Source: Pseudomonas batumici (lineage in GTDB: Bacteria; Pseudomonadota; Gammaproteobacteria; Pseudomonadales; Pseudomonadaceae). Taken from it: 64,000 nt of DNA. A program made the position numbers and the translations under genes. The notes beneath the pieces are model-generated. The model had not been told where the DNA came from and searched no databases. It worked only from the letters and a program-made list of their open reading frames with translations. The stretch lies in the NCBI RefSeq assembly GCF_000820515.1, contig NZ_JXDG01000003.1:62001-126000 (forward strand). The letters run 5' to 3'. Below are positions 38,031 through 48,487 of the stretch, one piece after another (position 1 is the stretch's first letter; the number at the start of each line of letters is the position of its first letter).

Positions 38031-39391
38031 TGCGCCGCCTGTCCCTGGGCAGCCGCCTGGCCCTGCTGTTCGCCGCCTGCACCGCCGTGGTTTCGTTGAC
38101 CGCGGGCGTACTGTTCAACCGCGCCAGCGAGTCGCACTTCATCGAACTCGACCAGCAACTGCTCGACGCGCGCCTGGCGGCACTGCGCAGCAGCCTCGCG
38201 GGGGTCGAGAGCCTGGGCGACTTCCAGCAGCGCAGCCAACGGCTGCAAGCCGACATCAACCTGAGCCCCGACGTCGCCTTGCGGGTCAGCGGTGCCGATG
38301 GCCAGCGCTGGTTCAATGCCCCGGGCGCCCTGCCCGGCGACTTGCCGACGCAAGCAGGACTGACCAGCCTGCGGATCGAGGGCACCGACTACCGGGTCTT
38401 CAACGCCCCGCTGGACCCGAACAAGGCCGGCTCGGCGCAATTGACCCTGATCCTCGATATCACCCACCACCAGCATTTCCTGCAACGCATGCAGCACCTG
38501 ATCTGGCTGACGGTCAGCCTCTCGGCCCTGGCCACCGCCCTGCTCGGTGCCTGGGCCGCGCGCAGCGGCCTGCGACCCTTGCGGCGCATGAGTGAAGTCG
38601 CCGCGGGGGTATCGGCCAGCTCGCTGACCCAGCGCCTGCCCGAGCAACAGATGCCGTCTGAACTGGCCGAACTGGCGCAGTCGTTCAACGCCATGCTCGC
38701 GCGCCTGGATGATTCCTTCCAGCGACTCTCGGCCTTCTCCGCCGATATCGCCCACGAACTGCGCACACCGCTGTCGAACCTGCTGACCCACACCCAGGTC
38801 ACCCTGACCCGGCCCCGGGCGCTGGAGGACTACCGCGAAGCCCTGCACAGCAACCTCGAAGAGCTGCAATGGATGGCGCAACTGGTCAATGACATGCTGT
38901 ACCTGGCCAAGGCCGACCACGGCCTGCTGACGCCCCGCCACGAAGCGCTAGAACTGGCCGATGAGGTGGATGCCCTGCTGGAGTTCTTCATGCCGCTGGC
39001 CGAAGAGAATCGAGTCCGGCTCAAGCGCGAAGGCCACGCCAGCCTGTCGGGTGATCGCGGCATGCTGCGCCGCGCGCTGTCCAACCTGCTGGACAATGCC
39101 TTGCGCTTCACCCCTGAAGCGGGCGAGATTGCGGTCAGGCTGCAGGGCGCGCCAGAGGGGTTGCGGGTCAGCATCGAGAATACCGGGGAAGGTATTGCAC
39201 CCGGAGTGTTGCCGCAGCTGTTCGACCGTTTCTACCGAGCCGACCCGGCACGCCATGAAGGCAGCAGTGAACATGCGGGATTGGGGCTGGCGATTACCCA
39301 GTCGATCATCCGAGCCCATGGTGGGCGGATACGTTGTGAATCAGAGGCTGGCTGGACGCGATTCGTGATCGAACTGCCACGCCAGGCGTAA
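38030..39391 (+). CDS. Heavy-metal sensor histidine kinase
   Basis: A 453-residue inner-membrane kinase. The first membrane helix is at about residues 10-30 (LALLFAACTAVVSLTAGVLF), followed by a periplasmic sensor region. The second helix is near residue 165, then a HAMP domain. The H-box SADIAHELRTPLSNLL carries the phospho-acceptor H242, and the HATPase domain has NLLDNALRFTP (N-box) and GLGLAITQSII (G-box). It is translationally coupled to the response regulator. A complete REP-like palindrome follows its stop. Confidence 0.92.
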   Translation: MRRLSLGSRLALLFAACTAVVSLTAGVLFNRASESHFIELDQQLLDARLAALRSSLAGVESLGDFQQRSQRLQADINLSPDVALRVSGADGQRWFNAPGALPGDLPTQAGLTSLRIEGTDYRVFNAPLDPNKAGSAQLTLILDITHHQHFLQRMQHLIWLTVSLSALATALLGAWAARSGLRPLRRMSEVAAGVSASSLTQRLPEQQMPSELAELAQSFNAMLARLDDSFQRLSAFSADIAHELRTPLSNLLTHTQVTLTRPRALEDYREALHSNLEELQWMAQLVNDMLYLAKADHGLLTPRHEALELADEVDALLEFFMPLAEENRVRLKREGHASLSGDRGMLRRALSNLLDNALRFTPEAGEIAVRLQGAPEGLRVSIENTGEGIAPGVLPQLFDRFYRADPARHEGSSEHAGLGLAITQSIIRAHGGRIRCESEAGWTRFVIELPRQA

Positions 39392-39404
39392 AACTGCCGC
39401 GAAA

Positions 39405-39492
39405 CCTGTAGGAGCCGGCTTGCTGGCGATGGCGGCCGCAAGGACAGTGCAAGGCTCAAGGGCCTCATCGCTGGCAAGCCAGCTCCTACAGG
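39405..39492. repeat. Complete REP-like palindromic element
   Basis: Two inverted 27-base arms (CCTGTAGGAGCCGGCTTGCT at the left end) match at 25 positions and are joined by a 34-base centre. It lies between the sensor kinase and convergent lolE. The same core occurs once more as a single arm at 2589-2608. Elements of this type are widespread between genes in P. fluorescens-group genomes. Confidence 0.8.
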
Positions 39493-39530
39493 GGGGCCGT
39501 GTTCAGCCCTAAGCAGGCGGTCATCACAGA

Positions 39531-40775
39531 CTACGAATACCGCAGGGCGTGCGCCGGCTCGATCTTCGCCGCCCGGTACGCCGGGTACAGGGTCGCCAGG
39601 AAGCTGAGGATAAACCCGGCCGAACAGATCAACGCCACATCTCCCCCCTGCAACTGCGACGGCAGGTTGCTGACGAAGTACACGTCGGAACTGAAGATAT
39701 GCTGCCCGCTGACCCGCTCGATCCAGCCCACCAGCTCGCTGACATTCAGCGCCGCGATCACCCCCAGCACACCGCCGATCAAGGTCCCGACAATCCCGAT
39801 CACCGTGCCCTGGACCATGAAGATCGCCATGATCTGCCGTGGCGTGGCGCCGATGGTGCGCAGGATCGCGATGTCCGCGCCCTTGTCGTTCACCACCATG
39901 ATCAGGGTCGCGATGATGTTGAACGCCGCTACCGCAACGATCATCAGCAACAACAGACCGATCATGGTCTTTTCCATCTTCATGGCACTGAACAGGCTGC
40001 CCTGGGTGTGGGTCCAGTCATCGGCCTTGAAATCACCGCCCAGGCCCGTGGCGATGTCCGTGGACACCTGTGGCGCCGCGTACAGGTCCTTCACCGCCAG
40101 CCGCACGCTCTGCACCTGGTTCGGCTGCCAGTGCTGGATATCCGCCGCATCACTCATGTGGATCAGCGCCATGGAGCCATCCAGCTCCGCCCCGACCTTG
40201 AACACCCCGACCACGTTCAGGCGTTGCATGCGCGGCGTGATGCCGCCCGGCTCGGAGCTGAGTTCCGGGACAATCAGGGTCAGCTTGTCGCCGACATTCA
40301 CCCGGAAGCGCCGAGCGGTGATTTCACCGATCACCACGCCGAACTCACCCGGCTTCAGGTCTTCCAAACGCCCCTGGACAATGTGCTGGGCGACAATCGA
40401 CACCTGGCCTTCCCGGGCCGGGTCGACACCGCTGATCTGGATCGGCTGCATCGAACCCTTGTAGGAGAGCATGCCGTCCATTTCGGTAAAGGGCACCGCC
40501 GCCGTCACTTCAGGGTTCTTCAGCGCCGCGGCCGCCACTGGTTGCCAGTCATCGATGGGCTTTACCCCGACGATCGTAGCGTGGGGCACCATGCCGAGGA
40601 TCCGTGAACTCATTTCCTTCTGGAAACCGTTCATCACCGACAACACCACGATCATCGCCAGCACGCCCAGGGCGAGGCCGATCATCGAGGTCATCGAGAT
40701 GAAAGAGACAAAACGGTTGCGGCGCTTGGCGCGGGTATAGCGCGCGCCGATGAAAATCGATAACGGTCTGAACAT
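39531..40775 (-). CDS. lolE: Lipoprotein-releasing ABC transporter permease, second paralogue (LolE position)
   Basis: A 414-residue inner-membrane subunit of the LolCDE complex that extracts outer-membrane lipoproteins and hands them to LolA. It has one N-terminal helix ([20 protein letters not shown]), a large periplasmic MacB-like domain and three C-terminal helices of the FtsX type (MVVNDKGADIAILRTIGATP). ATG 40775 gives [20 protein letters not shown]. It closely resembles the other permease at 41536-42786; I name them by order, so the C/E labels are conventional. Confidence 0.9.
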   Translation of the reverse strand: MFRPLSIFIGARYTRAKRRNRFVSFISMTSMIGLALGVLAMIVVLSVMNGFQKEMSSRILGMVPHATIVGVKPIDDWQPVAAAALKNPEVTAAVPFTEMDGMLSYKGSMQPIQISGVDPAREGQVSIVAQHIVQGRLEDLKPGEFGVVIGEITARRFRVNVGDKLTLIVPELSSEPGGITPRMQRLNVVGVFKVGAELDGSMALIHMSDAADIQHWQPNQVQSVRLAVKDLYAAPQVSTDIATGLGGDFKADDWTHTQGSLFSAMKMEKTMIGLLLLMIVAVAAFNIIATLIMVVNDKGADIAILRTIGATPRQIMAIFMVQGTVIGIVGTLIGGVLGVIAALNVSELVGWIERVSGQHIFSSDVYFVSNLPSQLQGGDVALICSAGFILSFLATLYPAYRAAKIEPAHALRYS

Positions 40776-40844
40776 TCGCAGGCCACCGTAGAAAAATAAT
40801 CGACCCGGCACCCGCGCGGTTCAGCGGGTGCGGGTCCTGGCAAA

Positions 40845-41543
40845 TCAGATAGCGACGAGTTTTCCGTCTTCCAAATGCAGCACGCGATCCATCTGCCGGG
40901 CCAGGCCCATGTCGTGGGTCACCACCAGGAACGCCGTGCGCATCGAGATGCTGAGCTCGTGCATCAGGTCCTGGATGCCCTGGGCGGTGTGGTGGTCGAG
41001 GTTGCCAGTCGGCTCATCGAGCATCACCAGCCCCGGCTTGTTCACCAGGGCCCGGGCAATCGCCACGCGCTGGCGCTCGCCACCGGACAGCTCCGCCGGC
41101 TTGTGCTCCAGGCGATGGCCGAGGCCGACCCGCTCCAGCAACGCCGTGGCCCGCTGACGCGCCTCGGGAATCGCGGTGCGCCCGATCAGCAGCGGCATGC
41201 AGACGTTCTCCAGCGCGGTGAACTCGGGCAGCAGGTGATGGAACTGGTAGACGAACCCCAGCGAGCGGTTGCGCAACAGGCCGCGGGCTTTCTCGCCCAG
41301 GGCGGAAAGCTCCTCGCCGGCCAGCCAGACACTGCCCTGGGACGGCGTATCGAGGCCGCCCAGCAGGTTGAGCAAGGTACTTTTGCCCGAACCCGAACTG
41401 CCGACGATCGCCACCCGCTCCCCGGCGTGCAGCTCCAGCTGCAGGCCCGACAGGACCACCACCGACTCCGGGCCTTCCTCGTAGGACTTGCCCAGGTTGC
41501 GGCAACTCAGCACTGCTTTATCACTCATGCCCAACTCACTCAT
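40845..41543 (-). CDS. lolD: Lipoprotein-releasing system ATP-binding protein
   Basis: A 232-residue ABC ATPase. Walker [19 protein letters not shown] is followed by the Q-loop region [16 protein letters not shown], whose sequence is characteristic of LolD. The signature is [15 protein letters not shown] and Walker [15 protein letters not shown] 41543 has GGAGG nine bases upstream and overlaps the end of lolC by 8 bases; a second ATG at 41528 would give 227 residues. It lies between the two permease genes as in other Pseudomonas. Confidence 0.95.
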   Translation of the reverse strand: MSELGMSDKAVLSCRNLGKSYEEGPESVVVLSGLQLELHAGERVAIVGSSGSGKSTLLNLLGGLDTPSQGSVWLAGEELSALGEKARGLLRNRSLGFVYQFHHLLPEFTALENVCMPLLIGRTAIPEARQRATALLERVGLGHRLEHKPAELSGGERQRVAIARALVNKPGLVMLDEPTGNLDHHTAQGIQDLMHELSISMRTAFLVVTHDMGLARQMDRVLHLEDGKLVAI

Positions 41544-42786
41544 AACGTAGCGCCTCCGCAGGCTGGGTGCGCGCGGCACGCCAGGCTGGATACAGGGTGG
41601 CGAGGAAACTCAGGACCAATGCCGCGCCGCAGACCATCAAGACATCCTCGGCCATCAGCTGGGACGGCAGGTAGTCGATGAAATACACGTCGGCATTGAG
41701 GAACTTGTGACCGATCAGGCCCTCGAGGGCGGCGATTGCAGCGCTGACGTTCAGCGCGGCGAGGATCCCGACCACCGCGCCGATCAGCGTACCGATCACC
41801 CCGATCACGGTGCCCTGGACCATGAAGATCGCCATGATCTGCCCGGGCGTGGCACCCAGGGTGCGGAGGATGGCGATATCGCCCTTCTTGTCGTTCACCA
41901 CCATCACCAGGGTGGAGATGATGTTGAACGCCGCCACCGCCACGATCAGCAGCAACAGCAGGCCGATCATGGCCTTTTCCATCTTGATCGCCTGGTACAG
42001 GTTGCCGTGGGTACGGGTCCAGTCACGGGCGTAGTAACGGTTCTCGCCCAACTGCTGGGCAATCTCCCAGGCCGTGCGTGGCGCCTGGAACAGGTCGTCG
42101 AACTTCAGGCGCAGGCCCTGGACCTGGTCCGGCTTCCAACGATGCAGGCGCGCCAGGTCGTCGAGGTTGGTCAGGCCCAGGTAACCGTCCAGCTCACCGG
42201 CGCCGACATGGAAGATGCCGACCACGGTGAAGCGCTTCATCCGCGGAAACATGCCCGCCGGCGTCACCGTGACTTCCGGGGCGACGAAGTTCAGCTTGTC
42301 GCCGAGCCCGACCCCCAGCTTGTTCGCCGCCTTGTCGCCGATGACGATGCCGAAGCTGCCGGGCGTCAGCGCATCGAGCTGGCCCTTCTGCATGAACCGG
42401 TCAATGATCGAGACCTTGCGCTCCTGCGCCGGGTCGATGGCATTGAGGATCACCTTCTGCACCTGGCCGTTGTTGGTCAGCAAGCCCTGCATCTGGGTGA
42501 ACGGCGCGACCGCCTGCACTTGCGGGTTCTTGAGGACCTTGTCGGCCAGCGCCTGCCAGTTGCTGATCGGCTCGCCGGACTCGATGGTCGCGTGGGGCAC
42601 CATGCCCAGCACGCGGGTGCGCATCTCATGATCGAAGCCGTTCATTACCGAGAGCACCACGATCATCACGACTACGCCAAGGGCCAGTCCGATCATCGAA
42701 GTCAGGGAAATGAACGATACAAAATGACTGCGACGCTTTGCACGGGTATAACGCGCGCCGATAAATACGGTGAGTGGTCTGAACAT
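41536..42786 (-). CDS. lolC: Lipoprotein-releasing ABC transporter permease, first paralogue (LolC position)
   Basis: A 416-residue partner permease with the same architecture as lol[21 protein letters not shown], a first membrane helix, a periplasmic domain of about 230 residues and three C-terminal helices containing [20 protein letters not shown]. It is the first gene of the leftward lolC-lolD-lolE operon and overlaps lolD. Its start is about 100 bp from the divergent PilZ gene, so both promoters are in that gap. Confidence 0.91.
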   Translation of the reverse strand: MFRPLTVFIGARYTRAKRRSHFVSFISLTSMIGLALGVVVMIVVLSVMNGFDHEMRTRVLGMVPHATIESGEPISNWQALADKVLKNPQVQAVAPFTQMQGLLTNNGQVQKVILNAIDPAQERKVSIIDRFMQKGQLDALTPGSFGIVIGDKAANKLGVGLGDKLNFVAPEVTVTPAGMFPRMKRFTVVGIFHVGAGELDGYLGLTNLDDLARLHRWKPDQVQGLRLKFDDLFQAPRTAWEIAQQLGENRYYARDWTRTHGNLYQAIKMEKAMIGLLLLLIVAVAAFNIISTLVMVVNDKKGDIAILRTLGATPGQIMAIFMVQGTVIGVIGTLIGAVVGILAALNVSAAIAALEGLIGHKFLNADVYFIDYLPSQLMAEDVLMVCGAALVLSFLATLYPAWRAARTQPAEALRYE

Positions 42787-42883
42787 GTCGGGGGGGCTTG
42801 TTCGGAGGAAAAGAAGACGTCCTTGTGGCGAGGTAGGGTCAGCAGCTTTACACTCAGACCATCACCTCTGCCCTGGGTTCGCC

Positions 42884-43471
42884 ATGTCGACATTAGATGA
42901 AGAAGATCGCCGCGAATACTACCGTATCGAGGACACGATCGCACTGGAAATCAGCCCCCTGTCCGCCTTCGACGCGGCGAACAAGGAAGTGTTGCAAGAT
43001 GCTTCGCCGCTCTTCAACCTGCTGAGCGAACTGCACCTGAGCGAATTCGAATCGCAACACCTGTTGCGCCAGGTCAGCGAGCGCGATCGGGCCCTGACCG
43101 CTTTCCTCAAGGCGCAGAACAAGCGCATCGAACTGCTCAGCCAGGTAATGGCCCATTCAGTACTGGGCGAGTTCGGCGAACTGCAGCGGGTGATCCTTTC
43201 CGAAGGTGGCCTGGAGTTCGAGCACCATATGGCCTATGCCGCCGGCAGCCACCTGGCGGTCAAGATGGTACTGATGCCCCAGGCGCACGGCCTGTTGCTG
43301 CGGGCCAGGGTGACCCATTGCGCGCCCCGCAGCTTCGGCACCTTCGATATCGGCACCGAGTTCGATTCATTGACCGATGCCCAGCGCCAGTTGCTGGCGC
43401 GGCATATCTTGCAGAAACAGGCGCAGCAGCGACGCCTGGCCCGGGAGCAGAACGGTCCCGAGGCCACGTGA
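42884..43471 (+). CDS. PilZ-domain protein (PA2989-like)
   Basis: A 195-residue cytoplasmic protein. R10-x-x-x-R14 (RREYYR) near the N-terminus fits the first c-di-GMP-binding motif of PilZ domains. The second motif (D/N-x-S-x-x-G) is not visible, so binding may be weak or altered. The ATG at 42884 is preferred over earlier in-frame codons, which would cover the promoter region shared with lolC. Position between lolCDE and a glycerophosphodiesterase matches the PilZ protein PA2989 of P. aeruginosa. Its target is unknown. Confidence 0.78.
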   Translation: MSTLDEEDRREYYRIEDTIALEISPLSAFDAANKEVLQDASPLFNLLSELHLSEFESQHLLRQVSERDRALTAFLKAQNKRIELLSQVMAHSVLGEFGELQRVILSEGGLEFEHHMAYAAGSHLAVKMVLMPQAHGLLLRARVTHCAPRSFGTFDIGTEFDSLTDAQRQLLARHILQKQAQQRRLAREQNGPEAT

Positions 43472-43536
43472 CACCTGCGGCTGAAGCTCTCTTACCGTTT
43501 TAACCTTGTAGCAGTATTCCCCCTGAAGGAGCAGTC

Positions 43537-44259
43537 GTGACTCTGATTTATGGCCATCGTGGCGCCAAAGGTGAAGCACCGGAAAACACCCTGACCAGTT
43601 TCCAGGAATGCCTCAAGCACGGTGTACGCCGTTGCGAACTGGACCTGCACCTGTCCATGGATGGTGAACTGATGGTCATCCATGACCCGACCCTCAAGCG
43701 CACCACCGACCGCCGCGGCAAGGTGGTCGAGCACGCCGCCGCCGAACTGGTGACCTATGACGCGCGCAAGGGCGGTCCCGGTTGGATCAAGCCGTGCCCG
43801 ATCCCACGCCTGGAGGAATTGTTCGAACAGTGCGATTTCGAGCACTGGCAACTGGAAGTCAAGAGCGCTTCGCGCACTCGCGCGGCGACCACGGTGCTGG
43901 CGATCCGCGAAATGGCCCAGCGTTTCGGCCTGCTGGACAAGGTCACCGTCACCTCCAGCTCCCGGGAAGTGCTCAAGGCAGCCCTGGAACTGACCCCGGA
44001 CCTGTCACGGGGACTGGTAGCCGAATACGCCTGGCTCGACCCGTTGAAGGTCGCCCAGAGCTATGGCTGCGAGATGCTGGCGTTGAACTGGACACTCTGC
44101 ACCCCGGAGCGCCTGATCAAGGCCCAGCGCCAGGGATTGCACGTGTCGGTGTGGACGGTCAACGAACCTGCGCTGATGCGCAGGCTCGCCGACTTCGGCG
44201 TCGATAGCCTGATTACAGACTTTCCCGGTTTGGCCACGGCCACACTTGGGAATGGCTGA
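43537..44259 (+). CDS. Glycerophosphodiester phosphodiesterase
   Basis: A 240-residue GDPD-family enzyme that releases glycerol 3-phosphate from glycerophosphodiesters. The catalytic motifs are GHRGAKGEAPENT at residues 6-18 and VIHDPTLKRTTDRRGKV; metal ligands and the barrel C-terminus (TVNEPALMRRLADFGVDSLI) are present. There is no signal peptide, so it is cytoplasmic and UgpQ-like. The start is the GTG at 43537 with AAGGAG about 7 bases upstream. It is convergent with sthA; a GC-rich hairpin separates them. Confidence 0.92.
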   Translation: MTLIYGHRGAKGEAPENTLTSFQECLKHGVRRCELDLHLSMDGELMVIHDPTLKRTTDRRGKVVEHAAAELVTYDARKGGPGWIKPCPIPRLEELFEQCDFEHWQLEVKSASRTRAATTVLAIREMAQRFGLLDKVTVTSSSREVLKAALELTPDLSRGLVAEYAWLDPLKVAQSYGCEMLALNWTLCTPERLIKAQRQGLHVSVWTVNEPALMRRLADFGVDSLITDFPGLATATLGNG

Positions 44260-44270
44260 AATCGGTCTCC

Positions 44271-44295
44271 CCGGCCGGCTCAGGCCACCGGCCGG
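44271..44295. terminator. GC-rich hairpin between the glycerophosphodiesterase gene and sthA
   Basis: CCGGCCGG and its inverse, separated by 9 bases, lie between two convergent stop codons. There is no adjacent T-run, so terminator activity is likely but weak or Rho-assisted. Confidence 0.45.
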
Positions 44296-44301
44296 AGCCG
44301 C

Positions 44302-45696
44302 TCAAAAAAGCCGGTTGAGGCCATCGTAGGCCGCTACCCGATAGGCTTCGGCCATGGTCGGGTAGTTGAACGTGGTGTTCACGAAGTATTTCAGGGTGTT
44401 GTTCTCGCCCGGCTGGTTCATGATCGCCTGACCGATGTGAACGATCTCCGACGCCTGATAACCGAAGCAGTGCACCCCCAGGACTTCCAGGGTTTCACGG
44501 TGGAACAGGATCTTCAGCATGCCTTGCGGCTCGCCGGCGATCTGCGCGCGGGCCATGCTCTTGAAGAACGCCTTGCCCACTTCGTAAGGCACCTTGGCCT
44601 TGGTCAGCTCATGCTCGTTCTTGCCGATCGAGCTGATCTCCGGAATGGTGTAGATCCCGGTCGGCACGTCGTTGACATAACGCCAGCTGCCATTGTCGAC
44701 AATGCTGCCCGCCGCCGAGCGCCCCTGGTCGTGCGCCGCACTGGCCAGGCTCGGCCAGCCGATCACATCGCCCGCACCGTAGATGTTCGGCACGCAGGTG
44801 CGATAGTTCTCGTCGACCTCGATCTGGCCGCGGCTGTTGACCTTGACCCCGATGTTTTCCATGCCCAGCTTGTCGGTGTTGCCGGTACGGCCGTTACACC
44901 AGAGCAAGGCATCGGCCTTGATCTTCTTGCCGGACTTGAGGTGCAGGATCACCCCGTTGTCCAGGCCTTCGACACGGTCGTACTCCTCGTTGTGGCGCAC
45001 GGTGATGTTGTTGTTGCTGAAGTGGTAGCTCAGCGCCTGGGAAATCTCGGAGTCGAGGAAGCTGAGCAACTGGTCGCGGTTGTCCACCAGCTCCACCAGC
45101 ACCCCGAGGCCACTGAAGATCGACGCGTATTCGCAACCGATCACCCCGGCACCGTAGATGATCAGCTTGCGCGGCGTGTGGCCGAGGCTGAGGATGGTGT
45201 CGCTATCGTAGATACGCGGGTGGTGGAAATCGATATCGGCCGGGCGATACGGACGCGAACCGGTGGCGATGATGATGTGCTTGGCCACCAGTTTCTCGAC
45301 CACGCCGTTGGGGCAGACCACTTCGATGGTCTGCTCGTCGGCGAAGCTGCCGGTGCCGAAGAACAGGTCGACCCGGTTGCGGGCGTAAAAGCCGGTGCGC
45401 GAAGCGACCTGCTTGGCGATGACCTTCTCCGCGCTTTTCAGCACGTCCGGAAAGGAAAACCAGCGCGGCTCACCAATGGCCCGGAACATCGGGTTGGTGT
45501 TGAACTGCATGATCTGCCGGACCGAGTGACGCAAGGCCTTGGACGGAATGGTCCCCAGGTGGGTGCAGTTACCGCCGACCTGGCGACGACTGTCGACCAT
45601 TGCCACCTTGCGCCCCGCTTTCGCGGCGTTCATTGCCGCGCCTTCACCAGCCGGGCCGGAACCCAGTACCACTACGTCGTAGTTGTAGACAGCCAT
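44302..45696 (-). CDS. sthA: Soluble (Si-specific) pyridine nucleotide transhydrogenase
   Basis: A 464-residue cytoplasmic flavoprotein that moves reducing equivalents between NADPH and NAD+. It has FAD motif [20 protein letters not shown] at the N-terminus, the NAD(P) motif [20 protein letters not shown] near residue 180 and the C-terminal dimerisation domain. The [15 protein letters not shown] segment keeps only the first Cys of the disulfide pair seen in related reductases, the hallmark of SthA rather than lipoamide dehydrogenase. It lies downstream of apbE with 160 bp between. Confidence 0.96.
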   Translation of the reverse strand: MAVYNYDVVVLGSGPAGEGAAMNAAKAGRKVAMVDSRRQVGGNCTHLGTIPSKALRHSVRQIMQFNTNPMFRAIGEPRWFSFPDVLKSAEKVIAKQVASRTGFYARNRVDLFFGTGSFADEQTIEVVCPNGVVEKLVAKHIIIATGSRPYRPADIDFHHPRIYDSDTILSLGHTPRKLIIYGAGVIGCEYASIFSGLGVLVELVDNRDQLLSFLDSEISQALSYHFSNNNITVRHNEEYDRVEGLDNGVILHLKSGKKIKADALLWCNGRTGNTDKLGMENIGVKVNSRGQIEVDENYRTCVPNIYGAGDVIGWPSLASAAHDQGRSAAGSIVDNGSWRYVNDVPTGIYTIPEISSIGKNEHELTKAKVPYEVGKAFFKSMARAQIAGEPQGMLKILFHRETLEVLGVHCFGYQASEIVHIGQAIMNQPGENNTLKYFVNTTFNYPTMAEAYRVAAYDGLNRLF

Positions 45697-45856
45697 GCGT
45701 ACTCCTCAGAACAGGCCGAGGTACCCCTCTGGCACCTGCGGCTAAATCATGTCGCGGCCAGCGACATGAAGGATCAAATCTCGGTGTGCAGTCTATAGAA
45801 GCTTCAACGCCGCGCACATTAACCCTTGGTAGCGTCGTAGGCCAGCTTTGCCTGCA

Positions 45857-46900
45857 CTACATGTCGTGCCCGTCACCCTTGGCCAGGCGCTCGAACGCCT
45901 GGCTCGTCCGGGTGACGAAGCCTGTATCGGCACGCATCACGAAAGAGGCGGCGATGCCATGTGTCTCCGCGTACTCCCAACCGCGCTCGGGCCCCAGTAC
46001 CAGCAACAGGGTCGACAGGCCGTTGGCCATCAGCGTCGAGGGATGAAATACCGTGACCGATGCCAGGTTATGGGTAATGGGCGCACCGGTCCGGGCGTCG
46101 AAGGTGTGGGAATAACGCTTGCCGTCCTGTTCGAAATAATTGCGGTAATCACCCGACGTGGAAACGCCATAACCGTCGAGGACGACGATCCGCTGCGCCA
46201 CCTGCCGGTCGTCCCGCGGCAGCTCCAGGGCGATCCGCCAGGGACTGCCATCGGGCTTCCGGCCCACCGCCTTCAGCTCGCCGGTGACGTCGGCAAGAAA
46301 ACTGTCGAGGCCCATCCCCTTCAGCCGATCAACGATACGGTCCACCGTGTAACCCGCCGCGATGCTGTTGAAGTCCACCTCCACGGCGGCGTCCTTGCAG
46401 AGCTTGTCGCCGTCGATACGCAGATAGCGGTGCCCGACACGCTGGCGCACCTCGGCCAGCTTCGCCGCGTCCGGCACCTTCTGCTCACGCCCCTGCGGGC
46501 CAAAGCCCCACAGGTTCATCAAGGGTTCGACCGTCAGGTCGTAGCCACCGTCGCTTTCCATCGACAGCTGTTCGCCGATCCGGACCAGTTCCAGGATCGG
46601 AGCCGGCACGACCTGGCAGCTATGGGCCGGCAGTTCGTTGAAGCGCTCGATATCCGAGTCGCCGCGATAGGTCGACATCTGCCGGTCGACTTCCGCCAGA
46701 ATCGCCTCGACCTCGTGCCTGACTTCGGCGACCGCCGGCCTACCGACATGGCGCACGTAGCGGATGGAATAGGTACTGCCCTGGGTCGGACCACCGAACT
46801 GCTCCAGCGAGTCAGTGTTGTCGCAACCGGCGAGCAGGACAAAGGCCCCCCCCAGCAGCAGGGTTCGTAACAAAGGCGCGGCCGCCTGTGGATTTGACAT
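45857..46900 (-). CDS. apbE: FAD:protein FMN transferase (ApbE family lipoprotein)
   Basis: A 347-residue periplasmic enzyme that attaches FMN covalently to Thr/Ser residues of redox subunits such as NqrB/NqrC or RnfG/RnfD. The lipoprotein signal ends LLAGC (Cys 26). Family segments are visible: STYSIRYV, the FAD-binding VDFNSIAAGYTVDRIVDRL, VDVTGELKAVG-type LADVTGELK, and SHTFDARTGAPI. In P. aeruginosa an ApbE gene sits here beside nqrA-F; no nqr gene is seen in this window, so its substrates must be elsewhere. Confidence 0.9.
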   Translation of the reverse strand: MSNPQAAAPLLRTLLLGGAFVLLAGCDNTDSLEQFGGPTQGSTYSIRYVRHVGRPAVAEVRHEVEAILAEVDRQMSTYRGDSDIERFNELPAHSCQVVPAPILELVRIGEQLSMESDGGYDLTVEPLMNLWGFGPQGREQKVPDAAKLAEVRQRVGHRYLRIDGDKLCKDAAVEVDFNSIAAGYTVDRIVDRLKGMGLDSFLADVTGELKAVGRKPDGSPWRIALELPRDDRQVAQRIVVLDGYGVSTSGDYRNYFEQDGKRYSHTFDARTGAPITHNLASVTVFHPSTLMANGLSTLLLVLGPERGWEYAETHGIAASFVMRADTGFVTRTSQAFERLAKGDGHDM

Positions 46901-47172
46901 AGTCGCTAGAAAGGCCCTTTTCGAGGTTGACCATTATGCCCCAGATAATCGCCTGCCCATGACGGATCTTCAGCCCTGGTGAACTCCTGAGGGAAACCGT
47001 CTAGATCAAGGGTTCTACCACTTAGCCAGCAAGCTATGTTTTTGTTGCCTGATGACTCTATTAAACATATCGTTACAAAACTGCTCTGCCAGCGTGCGTA
47101 TGCCTGAAAGGTTCAGTTAGGACGAGCAAAGACGATGGATTGCTTATAAGACAGACAAAGTGAGTACATAAA

Positions 47173-48471
47173 ATGGCCTCGAATACGGGCAAGGGCAAGG
47201 CGATCTTTCGCGTTGTCAGCGGCAACTTCCTTGAGATGTTCGACTTCATGGTTTATGGCTTCTATGCCACGGCCATCGCCAAAACCTTCTTTCCCAATGA
47301 CAGTGCCTTCGCATCCCTGATGCTTTCGCTGGCGACCTTCGGCGCCGGCTTCCTGATGCGTCCGCTGGGGGCGATTTTCCTCGGCGCCTACATCGACCGC
47401 CATGGTCGTCGCCAAGGCCTGATCATCACCCTGGCCATGATGGCCGCGGGCACGGTGCTGATTGCCTGCGTACCGGGATATTCGACCCTCGGCGTGTTCG
47501 CTCCGCTGCTGGTGTTGCTCGGTCGCCTGCTGCAAGGCTTCTCCGCCGGCGTGGAACTGGGCGGTGTCTCGGTGTACCTGGCCGAGATCTCGACCCCGGG
47601 TCGCAAAGGCTTCTTCGTCAGTTGGCAGTCCGCCAGCCAACAGGCCGCCGTCGTGTTCGCCGGCTTGCTGGGCGTGGGCCTCAACCACTGGCTGAGCCCC
47701 GACCAGATGGGTGACTGGGGCTGGCGCGTGCCGTTCCTGGTGGGTTGCATGATTGTTCCGGCGATTTTCATCATCCGTCGCTCGCTGGAAGAAACCCCCG
47801 AGTTCCAGGCCCGCAAACATCGTCCGAGCCTTCCGGAAGTGATGCGCTCCATCGGCCAGAACTTCGGCCTGGTGCTGGCGGGGATGGCGCTGGTGATCAT
47901 GACCACCGTGTCCTTCTACCTGATCACCGCCTACACCCCGACCTTCGGCAAGGCCGAGCTGCACCTGTCGGACTTCGACGCCCTGCTGGTGACCGTGTGC
48001 ATCGGCCTGTCGAACTTCTTCTGGCTGCCGGTGATGGGTGCGCTGTCCGACAAGATCGGGCGCAAGCCACTGCTGCTGGCAGCGACCATCCTGGCGATCC
48101 TCACGGCGTATCCGGTGCTGTCCTGGTTGGTGGCGGCCCCGAGCTTCAGCCACCTGTTGATCGCCTTGTTGTGGCTGTCGTTCCTCTATGGCTCCTACAA
48201 CGGCGCCATGGTGGTGGCCCTGACCGAGATCATGCCGGTCGAAGTGCGCACCACCGGTTTCTCCCTGGCCTACAGCCTGGCGACGGCGACCTTCGGCGGC
48301 TTTACCCCGGCGGTCTGCACCTACCTGATCCACGTGCTGGACAACAAGGCAGCACCGGGCATCTGGCTCAGCGGCGCAGCCGTACTGGGGCTGATCGCCA
48401 CCCTGGTGCTGTTCCGTGGCAACAAGCATGAACTGCGCACCGCGCAGATGGCCGTGTCCGGCCGCGGCTGA
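47173..48471 (+). CDS. Citrate/tricarballylate-type MFS proton symporter
   Basis: A 432-residue inner-membrane carrier with 12 predicted helices, of the metabolite:H+ symporter branch that includes CitA and TcuC. Features are the helix 1 sequence [20 protein letters not shown], motif [13 protein letters not shown] in loop 2-3 and [20 protein letters not shown] in helix 4. The second-half motif is [14 protein letters not shown]. It probably imports a tri- or dicarboxylate. It stands alone: apbE is divergent and the polysaccharide operon is convergent. No tcuA/B-like catabolic gene is adjacent, so citrate rather than tricarballylate may be the substrate. Confidence 0.85.
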   Translation: MASNTGKGKAIFRVVSGNFLEMFDFMVYGFYATAIAKTFFPNDSAFASLMLSLATFGAGFLMRPLGAIFLGAYIDRHGRRQGLIITLAMMAAGTVLIACVPGYSTLGVFAPLLVLLGRLLQGFSAGVELGGVSVYLAEISTPGRKGFFVSWQSASQQAAVVFAGLLGVGLNHWLSPDQMGDWGWRVPFLVGCMIVPAIFIIRRSLEETPEFQARKHRPSLPEVMRSIGQNFGLVLAGMALVIMTTVSFYLITAYTPTFGKAELHLSDFDALLVTVCIGLSNFFWLPVMGALSDKIGRKPLLLAATILAILTAYPVLSWLVAAPSFSHLLIALLWLSFLYGSYNGAMVVALTEIMPVEVRTTGFSLAYSLATATFGGFTPAVCTYLIHVLDNKAAPGIWLSGAAVLGLIATLVLFRGNKHELRTAQMAVSGRG

Positions 48472-48487
48472 GCAGACACCCTCGCCC

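Noticed and set aside
46901..47172. Search for a small gene or riboswitch between apbE and the MFS gene
   Set aside because: No frame with a ribosome site and no recognisable RNA motif was found in these 272 bases; it most likely holds only two divergent promoters.
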